Translations under genes and position numbers: made by a program
The notes under the pieces: model-generated
What the model was told of the DNA's origin: nothing
Database searches by the model: none
What the model saw: only the letters and a program-made list of their open reading frames with translations
Shown: positions 1 to 10,089 of the stretch, piece by piece
How the letters are laid out: each line of letters starts with the position of its first letter
How positions within the stretch are numbered: the first letter of the stretch is position 1
NCBI RefSeq assembly: GCF_963678635.1
Contig: NC_087066.1
Coordinates: 50,217,581-50,277,580 of the forward strand
DNA length: 60,000 nt
Source of the DNA: Symsagittifera roscoffensis
Taxonomy: Eukaryota; Xenacoelomorpha; Acoela; Convolutidae
Reading direction: 5' to 3'

Positions 1-177
1 TAAAATTCAAAGCTTCGAGATATTCATCATGCTAGCACCTTCAAACTTATACAAAATTGTTGGTTAAACATATCCAATCAAAATTGGAAAAGATTAATGA
101 ACGCAAGTAAACATAAGAAACACTGACTTTGTTGAAAAAAATCTCAACTTTCGAATTTCAAAAAAAAAAAGATGCCC

Positions 178-560
178 TTTAAGCTCTTTGAATTTCTAGA
201 ACGATTTATGATTGGCGCTTTTTTTTATAACATAGCCAACTTGAGAAAACTATATCAACAGGTAAAGTTTTTATTCCTCTGGAAATCTGAAAAATAAATT
301 CGAAACTACAAATCGTTCACGTTTTATTCCGCGCCATTTCCACGTTCATTTTTGGAGAGTGCTATTTACGTCATTTTCAGCAGATAAATTTGAATTGAAC
401 TCAAAAAGTGCATGTATAAGTAAGTGCATTCATAAATGCATCAATATGTATGAATGCACATCTTTAGTTATTAGAGACTTTTATGACTTCCTGAAAAAAA
501 ATCAGCAAGACCTATAAAAGAGTCTTCACTACGTCCATTACTCTTAATCACTTCATAAAT
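178..560. repeat. Dispersed repeat, copy 1 (TATAAAAGAGTCTTCACTACG family)
   Basis: Two blocks recur elsewhere in the window. Around 178-290 the block with 'ctttgaatttctagaac' and 'gagaaaact' matches 16748-16860 and, more weakly, 4260-4345 and 8545-8670. Around 448-545 the block from 'tatgaatgcacatct' to 'gagtcttcactacg' matches 20492-20585, 16990-17050, 4425-4460 and 29130-29170. No ORF of note. It is probably a decayed non-autonomous element, class unknown. Confidence 0.6.
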
Positions 561-658
561 GCAAGAAAAAACTCGTTCACAACATAGGCGCTACGCGCAA
601 TACACCGAAGGCATAGAAACTGAAGCAAAAACCAAACAACTTGAACAACTAATAATTG

Positions 659-1215
659 AAGAATAACAAACAGACCCATAATATGAATAAATGAAAATAA
701 ATAAATGAAATAAATACACATACATAAATAATAAAAGCAAAACTAAATGAAAGAAAGAATAATTAAATAAATATAGAAATAAATATCAACAAATAAACAA
801 AACACACCTGATAAATAAATAAGCAATAAAAAAATAAATCAATACATAAATAAATAAATAAATACATAAATAAATACATAAATAAATAAATAAATAAATA
901 AAAGCAAAAGTGAAATGTACAAATAATTAAATAGACATGAAAAAATATATACGAACAAATAACCAAACAAACAGACCCATAATATAAATAAATGAAAATA
1001 AATAAATTAAATAAATACACACGCAGAAATAATAAAAGCAAAACTAAATGAAAGAAAGAATAATTAAATAAATAAACAAAACACGTGATAAAAATAAACA
1101 AAAATAAATATGTACATACATAAATTATAAATAAATATAAGCAAACTAAACATAATTAAATAAATAGAAGAACAGATAATTAAATAAATAAAGATGAACA
1201 AATAAAGAAACAAAC
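659..1215. repeat. (AAAT)n-type microsatellite, imperfect
   Basis: About 550 bp dominated by aaat/aata tetramers, purest at 845-900. A block near 672-770 (from 'cagacccataatat' to 'aattaaataaat') recurs at 972-1070, so part of the array was itself duplicated about 300 bp away. The tyrosine/leucine/isoleucine-rich reading frames on the minus strand here are low-complexity artefacts, not genes. Confidence 0.9.
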
Positions 1216-2320
1216 ATACGCAATCACGTGACATAGCGCGATATAGTCCAGCCCACATGATAATTGATAACTGTGGACGTTATTTGTCGACACTTGACAA
1301 CAGACAACATTAAAAAAAACCCGTTACACGATACCATAACACCTTGACTAAAGTCTTCGGTGTAAAAATGCAAGAACATACATGTGAAAACCAACAAATG
1401 TAAAAAAAAATTGACGAACACAAGGAATTAATTTAAAAAAGTAACTATCGAAGAAGCAAATATATGGCCTTTTTGATTATGCTGCCCAAATGTAACAAAA
1501 CTAAATCAATAGTTAATTTTTTAAATTTCGCTGTGAATTGACCGCAATAAGGTAACCTTCAACGCAAGCCACCCAGTCTTAACAAAGAGGCGAAGCTGAG
1601 CGTCGAACCACTTGTGATACAAAAATTAATGCCTGTCATTTAAATCAACTAAACAAAAAATTTGAAATAAAAAAACTCATCTTGGTCATTGAAAATTGTG
1701 AACTAAAATTGCAACAAAAGCTTAAAGTATCCGCAACACAATTACATACACCACTAAAAACTTAACAGGGAGCTTTCAAAATGCTAGAAATCAGCCGAAT
1801 TTTTAAAAGATTCTTTTCAGCGGAATTAGGACGACAAAAATAAGCAGACAGACCATAATCTAAACTAGCCGAAAGTTTGCAAAAAACATGTATCGGCTGA
1901 AATCAAACCACCGGGCTTAGGCATTTCAAGCACGGGTGTTACAGCACCTTGGTAGAAAATTGAACCATCCGAAGTCGGGATAGGTGAACTAAGCCGACAA
2001 AAACGAACAGAAGGACGATAGTCCGAAAAAGCACGGAAACTCTAGTTTGCAAAAAATAGGTCGCTTTCAGACTCGAAGTACAAGCCTTTGCCGTCTCAAA
2101 CAGTTGTTTGACCTCTACGCCACATGTAACGTATGTTTGCTTGAATTTGAATTTATAATTACTAACTGGTAAGAAAGCCGAAAAACCTGAGCAGAAACCC
2201 TCCATATCGAAAAAAACTCTGAACCAAAAAAATTTAAGTCTTGCTCTAAGAACACACACAAGCACATACAAACTATTTCAGTCATCAAGCGATGTAATGA
2301 GAGGCCACCAAATCGACATT
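1216..2320. other. Non-coding, repeat-derived DNA
   Basis: No credible gene. It holds a remnant of the GGCGAAGC hairpin repeat (1585-1620) and scattered words such as 'agccgaa' and 'ggtcattgaaaattg' typical of the decayed repeats in this window. Short ORFs lack any recognisable domain. Confidence 0.5.
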
Positions 2321-2323
2321 AAA

Positions 2324-2362
2324 CACAGAGGCGAAGCGGACCTTCGCACCCCTTGCGATACA
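2324..2362. repeat. GGCGAAGC...CTTCGC hairpin repeat motif
   Basis: A short inverted motif (gaggcgaagc, then cttcgcacc) followed by 'cttgcgatac'. Related copies lie near 1585, 3733, 5029, 9448, 17078, 17281, 18180, 22488 and 27534. It looks like the conserved core of a dispersed element. Confidence 0.6.
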
Positions 2363-2449
2363 ACACAATCATATAAAAACATAAGTCGAAAAAAAATGAA
2401 AAATGTCGAGAAAAACTAGGTGAACCAAAATTTTCGTATAACTCGAGGA

Positions 2450-2775
2450 AGAACACCTAGTGTCCAGCTAAAGCTGGAAGCACGTGTTTGAATTTTTTTT
2501 GAATTTGTTATACTGCTGCGGCACGAAATGCGCAACTTTCAAAAATTGGACTTTGTCCAAAACCTTAGTTGCTTTCTCTACTAAAATTAGTGAGAAGAGT
2601 GAAAATGTTTGATATTTTGGAATGTTTCCAAAGTCATAACGTTTCTCTTACAAAAAAGTAAAAAGTAGCCGCTTCTGCAGGAAAATTTCTCGCGCAACCG
2701 CTTACTTCGATTGAACTTGTAATCTCAGATTTGCCAGGGTAATTTTAAGAAAATTCAAAAAGAGTTCAATTTTGC
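2450..2775. repeat. Dispersed repeat, CAGCTAAAGCTGG family, copy 1
   Basis: It begins with the palindrome 'cagctaaagctg' and continues through 'tgtttgaatttt', 'ttgttatactgctgc', 'ggactttgtcc' and 'aaaccttagttgctttctc'. The same order of words is seen at 17420-17560 and 26286-26420, so this is one family with three copies here. No coding potential seen. Confidence 0.65.
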
Positions 2776-4000
2776 GAAAACAGCTAATGATTTTGTTAAA
2801 CTAGTTGTTAACTAGAAAAAAGTCTACATTACGATTTGATAACGCATGCTTATCGCAAGCGTAAGAAGCCGAAACCTATTAGGCCGAAAAAAGTTTTAAA
2901 AAGAGAAACGTTAACAAATAATGTTACAACAATTGAAAAAGCAAAATTCACTTAGGACGTATTTTTAAAAAGCTAATATACTCAATATATGTATGTTGCA
3001 ACAGAAAAGTCCAGTAGATGAATGAGTCCTGTGAACAATGTTTTTAAGGGGGAAAAATCTAGTACCCATAGCAATACCCTCGCCTATCGCAAGCGTAATA
3101 TATCGCAAGCGCAAGAGTGAAAACAAAAAACATCTGGAAAAGCAAAGAGTAGGAGTCACTTGTCTGAACAACTGTGCCACTCTTCAGTTAATACAAGTAG
3201 CATTGAATTCACGCTCATTTTCAGTTTCTCGCCACCAAAATTTATGAAGTGGTCTGAAAATTGCTCATAGAAGTATTGCCATGTTAGAAACGTTCCTACA
3301 ATTTCGCACTCTGGCACGTTACTTTTTTGATATTTAGAAAACCAAAAGTCATGTTAAAAAAGCTTTCACAAATCGAATTTCAGGAAAACCAAGGAGGGGC
3401 GATAGAACTGAAAAAGAGCAGCATACTCTTTCATTAAGTGGACAAGTGGACGGTATTCACTCATGCTGTTTCAAATGGAATAGAAAAACTAATCTACACA
3501 AAAATTGCACAGAGGTGAAAAAAATCTTCCAGAGGTGAAAAAAGAACACAGAGGGCAAACATGAGCGAGAAAACAAAAAGTTGCTTTAAAAATAGAAAAG
3601 AGATAGGTAGAAATAAGCTTCGAATTAGAAAAACTTTTGCTGTGCCTTATTTAAACCTGCAACCTCGAAATGCTATGCACCAAAATGCCACCAAACATAA
3701 AACATAGCCAACAGGCAGATGGAAAAAATAAAACACAGAGGCGAAGTTGCACTTCGCATACACAAGCAAAAATATGACTGATAACCCTACTGGGGAAAAA
3801 CTGAGTGAGCAAAACTTTGAGTATACAAAATTTCATAAAAGACACACGCCAATTATGAGTCTACATAATTGTTAAGAGACGCAAGCCAATTAAGACACAT
3901 TAGCAGTACCAGTCAATATGAAAAAAAAATTACCAGCTAACATGCCTCAATTTATAGAGCGGACGCATTTAAACCAGTATTCAAAAAAATCCATTCAAAC
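2776..4000. other. Non-coding, repeat-derived DNA
   Basis: No gene supported. It contains 'cttatcgcaagcgtaa' type words (2848-2870, 3083-3110; also 28990-29015) and another GGCGAAG hairpin remnant at 3733-3760. ORFs here are short and without domains. Confidence 0.5.
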
Positions 4001-4007
4001 ATCCGAC

Positions 4008-4076
4008 CCTGCCCAGGTTCGAACCCTCTTATTTTGCTGCAGGTCTCCTTCCCTACCTCTACGCTACAGATCCATG
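4008..4076 (-). repeat. tRNA-like SINE head or tRNA remnant
   Basis: On the minus strand a Pol III B-box-like GGTTCGAACC (4017-4026) follows a 'GACCTGCAGCA' segment that resembles a tRNA-Cys anticodon arm, and 'TAGCGTAGAGG' occupies the D-arm/A-box place. The T stem and acceptor stem do not pair well, so it is a decayed tRNA or SINE head rather than a working gene. Confidence 0.45.
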
Positions 4077-4192
4077 ATACTTTGAAGCTAAAGAGCTATT
4101 TGTAATATAATAGTCTGTGTTCATATCCTTAGCATTGGCTCTACTTAATAGCTGGTTATTGATCACAATGAACACATTTTGTCGCAACAATA

Positions 4193-4256
4193 TTTGCGAC
4201 TTAGATTGGAAAAAAGAAAGTTCATACAATAACACAAGCCTTGCTTGTGTAATGAA
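4193..4256. repeat. Hairpin-terminated repeat module, copy 1
   Basis: A 'gcgacttagattgg' + 'aaaaaagaaagttcatac' module ends in a perfect 8-bp stem with a 3-nt loop (ACACAAGC/GCTTGTGT, 4232-4250) and then 'taatga'. Related modules end near 4703, 5381, 5619, 5785, 8970 and 18820. Confidence 0.6.
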
Positions 4257-4644
4257 AGCAATTGAGAAAACTAGATGAGGTAAAGTTTTTTTTACTTTTG
4301 CTGTTCGATAATGGAATTACCCTCTTTTTTAACAAAGGAAATGAGCTGAACTTAAAAAGAAATCAAAAATCAGAGAGCGAAAAAGTACATTTGAGCGTCA
4401 ACAAGTTTTAGAATTTTACTGGACCTATATAAAAGTCTGAACTACGTTCATCGACTCTTGATAAAAATTAATGCTAAGTTCGATATCGAAACTTGTACCC
4501 GAAGATTCGGAATAGCGAGCCATTCCGTCTGCCCCACGGTCGCATGAATAACGGCAAGCACCAGCCGCCAAGACAGAGGAACAGATGCTATGAAACTCCC
4601 AAACGCTAGAAATCGTGATTATACCAAATGAGCATTTTTCCTTG

Positions 4645-4805
4645 CGACTTTGGTTGGAAAAGAGTAAAGTCATAGCATACACTACGCTGGCTTGTGTAAA
4701 AATAAGTAACTTGCCATCTACCGGACTCGAACCGTCTTGTCATCTAATGGAATCGAGCCGCCAAACTGCAGATTACGATTCTAACAACCTCCCATTTCGA
4801 CCATA
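4645..4805 (-). repeat. tRNA-derived SINE remnant with two B-boxes
   Basis: Minus strand: 'AATCTGCAG' followed by GGCTCGATTCC (about 4751-4761) resembles the anticodon and T arms of a tRNA, and a second B-box-like GGTTCGAGTCC lies at about 4721-4731. The adjoining lower-coordinate part is another hairpin module ('gactttggttgg' to 'cttgtgtaaaaa'). It is degenerate and no acceptor stem can be formed. Confidence 0.45.
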
Positions 4806-5023
4806 TGCTTTTGAAATATGTAGACTTTTGCCGCCAAAAAGTGTATCGAACGCATGCTTTTAGATTTTTTATGCTACGCAGTCAAAGCGCACACCAAAAT
4901 TAACACTAATTATTCGACTTTTTTTAGAAAAAGGCTGATTCGTAACATAAAACTACGCTCGATTCCGCTTCATAATTAAAGAGCATATTTCGCCTTCCTT
5001 TCAGTAAATGAATTGGAAGTCTG

Positions 5024-5625
5024 ACACAGGCGAAGCTGATCTTCGCAAACACTTACGAGAACACGGCCAAAAAGCAGCTATATCAAGTGAAATAAGAAGT
5101 AGAAATAAGCATCGAATAAGCACTACCTCGACTACGTGTCGGATTCGAATCTGTGATCTAGCAAATCCGAGTCTAACGAATTAACCACTCAGCCATGGAT
5201 GCTTAAAATCCCCAAAAACTAGCCACCAATAACGCAGATACATATGCTAATCAATTGCCAATTCGATGCAGCAAAAGTAGCACCAAATACAAAAGGACAC
5301 AATTTTGCATGTAATGAATCGGAAAGCATTAAGTCAAACTATTATCAAAAGTTCATACTATAACACAAGCTATGCTTGTGTAATTATGCATTTCAAAAAA
5401 ATTGCGAGATACATTGAGTTGGAAAGTTTCTGAAACCGAGCTTTTTATCTTTGTACTGTTGTTTGAAACATAACTTTTTTGAGTTTATTTGATGAATTAA
5501 AAATGCATCAGCTGTGTAAACTTTTTACTAATCAAATGTCAAAGCACCTATGATATTACACAGCGACTTAGATTGGAAAAAAAGAAAGTTCGTACTTATA
5601 CACTTTGCTTCGCAAGTGTAAAAAA
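5024..5625 (-). repeat. Composite dispersed repeat with tRNA-like head (best copy)
   Basis: In plus-strand order: GGCGAAGC hairpin core (5029-5052); a tRNA-like segment read on the minus strand at 5128-5202 with a good A box (TGGCTGAGTGG) and a B-box-like AGATTCGAATCC; a 'catatgctaatcaattgcca' block; 'tgcatttcaaaa ... aaaaatgcatca' (5388-5515); then two hairpin modules, one (5336-5381) before and one (5564-5620) after it. The same order recurs at 18172-18825, and parts recur at 8600-8970 and 9443-9785. The tRNA-like head suggests SINE ancestry; the flanks make the repeat longer than a usual SINE. Confidence 0.6.
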
Positions 5626-5874
5626 CGATCTTAAGTCAAAACGCAAAAACCAAATTTGAGCGTGTTCAAACTTTGTAATTTCGGAAAAAAACAATAACAC
5701 GATCTAAATATGAGAGCACTTATTTGAGAGTTAGCTTGGAAAAAAGAAGAGTCATACTAATACGCTACGCTCGCAAGCATAAAAATGTCAAAAAATACCG
5801 TTAGAAATGCTCAACTCAAAAAATATATGCTATTTTCATGAAAATGTCAGATCTTTTGGTTGAAATAAGTGTAA

Positions 5875-8800
5875 CTAGCCTTCGAACTCGTGACTTGGAT
5901 TCGCATGTTTCAGTCCTGAGTCGCCTTCAAATTCTGTGAGCCACATCAGATCAACTTCAAGATGTGTGACCTCTTCGACCAGCTCACTGTCCATCACCTC
6001 CATCATCTCCTTCAACCCCTCCAACTTCAGTTGCAAAATCTCAAACTTCTCATCTTCCACGCCGCTTCTAAAAACACATCAAAACATTTGATCAAACAAA
6101 ACAATCAGAGTAATATCCTCGAATACGCATCAAGGTTTCTCTCGAATGCACTCAGACTCTTCAACCACTACCTAAATTTCCTTTTTAGGTCTGCTAAGTT
6201 TTCAAGCCACATTTCAAAGTCATAATAGCAGACAATTAGTTTCAGATGAAACATCGACAGCTAAGGTAAATACACTACGAGCAGATTAGCTATGCCATTC
6301 AATATTCTCCACATTTTGAAATGACCTCTTCCGTACAACACTCGATATAAATTTGCAGAAAATGAGTTTGCATAAATAGCCAATTGGTTTCAATGCCAAT
6401 TCTCTTTCTTCAGCTGAAAATATTTTCTCTTCTTTGAAAACCAGACGTTACGGCATAACTCAAAACAGAGTAAGAATAATTTTAAAGAGGCGAAGTGGTT
6501 CTCAAGTGGCACTCACTGTTCGTAGAAGAGGAGGTCGATTTCGTTGCGCAATTCACTCACATTGGCCAACATGTCCTGTCTCAACTCACGCGTGTCCTCC
6601 CCCACTAACTTCTTGTATTCTACCAACTCAGCAAATGCACTCTCCTCTCCACTCTCACACCACTCTGCCTTGTCTGCTGACTCGTACATCTGAAGCGAAG
6701 TATTCTCAAGCACACTCAATTGCGATTCATACAATCAATTTGAGTTGCAGACAAGCACTTTCTTTTCATTACTTCAAGGAATCAATTCATAATTTTCATT
6801 TTCAGCCCAGAAAAAAAGAACAACTCGCAACCTCATTCCAAATTTCCTCCTCCAGACGAGACGCATTGCGACACAGTCGCTCGTAGTAGTTCCTCCAGGC
6901 CAGCTTGTGCTGTTTGAGAGAGTTGATGTCTCTGTTCTGCTTACGGGCTCGTTCTATCTGTCTGAAACATAAATGGCCAAACACCGTTATTCTCAAACTA
7001 TTTTATTGTTACATTTTATCCGAATATCCAAAAAATTTCAAAAAACATGTATTTTTACAACGAATTGCGCCTTAACACATTGCTTTTATTTCTAATTCAC
7101 CACCCTTCAAAAAGTCTGATATTTTGAACAAACTGCACGCGGCGCATAGAATTTGACCGATCAATGTATATCAATTTGGCGGCAGCTCAGAAAAACTTGG
7201 TGCTCATGAAATTACGCAACTAATTCCAAAAACTTCATTGCAAGCATAAAAAGTGCACCTCATCTTTTCCATCTGTCTGTTGCCTCGTCTGTTGATTTCA
7301 TGTTTGAGTGCTTCGAAGTTCTGATAGTCATTCTCGAAGTATCGGTTACTGCTCATCCCATTCGTAAAACGCTTCACAAGTCTCTCTAAAGAAACAAATA
7401 CATAACTACATAGCAAGAACGACATTGGTCTCTATTTTTATGATCAATGGCGCGCGGTTTGCACGCACAATACATAGACTTGGTAAATAAACAAGCCAGA
7501 AAGCAAATGGTAGTTCTACAATCTAATTCTAATAGCTGAAAAAGACAAGGAAACCTGATTTTCAACTACGCAACAAATTGGTTGAATTTTTTACCTTTAA
7601 AACCCAAACAATAGTCGCCGGTACCCGCGCAAGTTGCACAATGCTCCGACCAGTTATCGTTTCAAAAAAAATCTTATTTTTTCGACACTTTTTTGCTCTA
7701 CACCACAAACAGCACGGCAAGGTAGCAGACATTCGAAAAAATTTGACTAAACATTGAAAGCACAAGAATTATTAGAGTTGGTTCAACGACTTCCCTCGAA
7801 TGAATTCATTGTAAAGATAGCATATCAATAGACAATTACCAGCGTTAAATTAGCATTAAAACAAGAAACGAAAGGTTACAAAACCGCAACAATTTTAGTA
7901 GACGCTCGTTGAGTTGAAAAAAATGTCATAGAAACTTATTACACCAAATTTTGAAGGGAAAGTTTTTAAATACCTTTTAGCATGAAAACATAATTGGCCT
8001 TCCATGTGACGCAAACAGAGGAAAGATTTGACTTAGCCGATACCTTTTATGCTAAATAAACGTTTAGAGCGAAACTTAGCCAACAGAAAGTTGGAAAAGA
8101 GTCGCAATGAACGCAGGAAAATAGAATAAAAAACCGATTTGATTTAATAAAACACCAATTTTCAATTTTTTTTTTCAATTATTTGTGCTATATCATCCCG
8201 ACACACGCCATGTAAAGTACGATGTAAAATATTTAGCTTACAGCTAAGTATTAAATAGATAAAATAGCACGCCTGAGTTCAATTAGGAACGTTTTCTAAG
8301 ACGGATTAAACCTCCGCGTTAGAATATCACAATATATCGCGTTAATTATACTAAATTGACAATCTTTAAGCCCCCATAACTTTACAGAAAATGATCACAC
8401 GTGACAAATCTTTTTAAATTTGAGCTCAAGACAACAATACCCTTCGGCTGATATAAAAAATTCGAAAATTGTCTGAAAAAAAACCACCCCGAGCACAAAT
8501 ATTCCGTCACTTCCTTCGAAAGTAGGAACAAAAAAAAGATGACTTTAAATTTTGAAGACTTTCTAGAACAATTCATGATTAACTTTATCGATAAAACTAA
8601 GCTTCGATTCGCAAACCCTAGCGAGAACACGACATTATTGAAACTATAAGTCGATCACGTTTTTCGTGAACTTTACACTTTGCTGTAATTAATTGAAAAG
8701 CATTAAGCCACATAATGTATTAAAATATGCATTTCAAAAAATTTCTGAAATCGAGTTTTTATTTTGTTATGTTGTTTGAAACAAATAGTTTTTTTTCGGT

Positions 8801-10083
8801 TCATTTGATGAATTAAAAATGCATCAACTGGGTCAAATAATTACCTTTTGAATATCAAAGCACAAGCTATCAAAAAGCTGTTAAAAAGCCCCAAAACGGC
8901 ACCAATATTGGCGACTTAGGTTAGAAAAAAGAAGGCTCTTAACAATTTACTAAGCTGACACAAGTGTAAAAACTGGATCAAAGATTAACAGCTGGAAAAT
9001 CTGACAATTTGGAACCATTTTCGAAAATGGATTAAAAGATGGGAAATCTGACGATAGAGAACCATTTTCGAAATTGGAAAACATTCACGTTTTTCGTGAC
9101 CTTTACAGCTATTCGATTGTCGAGTTTGCCTTTCTTTTAGCACAGGAAATAAAGTGAAACACTGTTTTCGATTGTGGAGTTTGCCTTACTTTTAACAAAA
9201 GAAGTTAAGTGAACTTAAAAATATGTTCAAATTTCGAAATTTTCCGAAAAAAAAAACAAAACACAACCTAAACAAGTTTCGCCACAATGTTCAACAATAC
9301 TATATATTTACCGGTCGTATTAGTATCACTCGAATTGCAGCATATTGCATTTAAGCTTTCTGTTTTCCAAACCAGACGGAAAAACTTCTCTTGTCTAGGA
9401 GGCACTGATTTAAACAGCACTAGATAACCAGCGCAAATTCGAACACAGGCGAAGCTTTGTTTCGCAAACACTAGCGAGAACACGACAAAAAGCAGCTCTA
9501 TAAAAAGCAAGAGAAAAAGCAGAAATAAGCCTCGAATTAGTAAAAATTCGCTTACGTCTCGGATTAGAACCTAGAGATTATGAGTCTCAAGCACTAACCA
9601 CTTAGCCACGCCCACTTAATAACTCACAAACACTAGCCACAAATAAAACAGAAAACATGTTATGAATTTTCCAATGCTACAGATCGTGATTATAGCAAAA
9701 AAAGCCACCAAAGTGAACACTTTTGATGCACACTTTTATTGGCGAGTAAAGTAGGAAAAAAGTCTACGCTAGCTAAGTGTAAAGCAGGTTGGTATTAAAC
9801 CACTACGCTCGTAACTTCTATAGTGTAAATAGCATTATTTTCAACAAGCTCATCTCCACTCAATCAGATCTTTTTCTTTTTCCAGCAAGTAATAACGAAC
9901 TTGCTCAGACAGACATACTCGAAAAAAAAACATTCCAAATGAAATAGCAACAGATCAACTACTGAGAAAGTATTTCGATGACTCACCTGCCGTTTCCATG
10001 TCTCTAGAAGGAGCAGCTGTGGTTACAAAAGGAATCTTGGCTCCTTTGTTCAGGTTCTCACGCAACCCACCTATAGAACCCAT
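5875..10083 (-). CDS. Five-exon gene for an unrecognised coiled-coil protein (about 239 aa)
   Basis: Five minus-strand exons join with matching phases: 9987-10086 (phase 1 end), 7259-7385 (phase 2), 6832-6961 (phase 0), 6517-6689 (phase 2) and 5875-6067 (TAG stop). All introns are GT-AG; donors GTGAGT at the first and fourth. From the first in-frame ATG (10083) the product is 239 aa. It is highly charged and mostly helical: residues about 33-130 are rich in R/K/E/N (e.g. ERARKQNRDINSL), and the rest is acidic coiled coil (e.g. EILQLKLEGLKEMMEVM) with a short tail. No signal peptide or membrane segment. I do not recognise the family. The first exon opens at an AG acceptor with a weak pyrimidine tract, so a 5' coding exon further upstream is possible. 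The 2.6-kb first intron is filled with dispersed repeats. Confidence 0.7.
7386..9986. other. Large intron filled with dispersed repeats
   Basis: This is the first intron of the coiled-coil gene. It includes fragments of the composite repeat at 8600-8970 ('tgcatttcaaaa' to 'gaattaaaaatgcatca', then the 'gcgacttaggttag' hairpin module) and 9443-9785, plus words of the 178-560 family around 8545-8670 and 9080-9210. No nested gene seen. Confidence 0.55.
9443..9785 (-). repeat. tRNA-derived composite repeat, copy 2
   Basis: GGCGAAGC core at 9448-9467, then a tRNA-like segment on the minus strand at 9548-9616: A box TGGCTAAGTGG, a 4-bp anticodon stem GAGA/TCTC closing a 7-nt loop CTCATAA (anticodon CAT, as in tRNA-Met), and a weakened B box GGTTCTAATCC. 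It ends near the 'taggaaaaaagtc' module. The anticodon arm is the best kept of the three copies. Confidence 0.55.
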
Positions 10084-10089
10084 CGCCTG

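Noticed and set aside
763-1421. Minus-strand ORFs of 64-112 aa rich in Tyr/Leu/Ile/Phe, looking like membrane proteins
   Set aside because: They are translations of the (AAAT)n microsatellite and its flank.
4193-5785. Helitron termini
   Set aside because: The terminal hairpins are suggestive, but no CTRR 3' end or TC 5' end could be matched; kept only as a structural observation.
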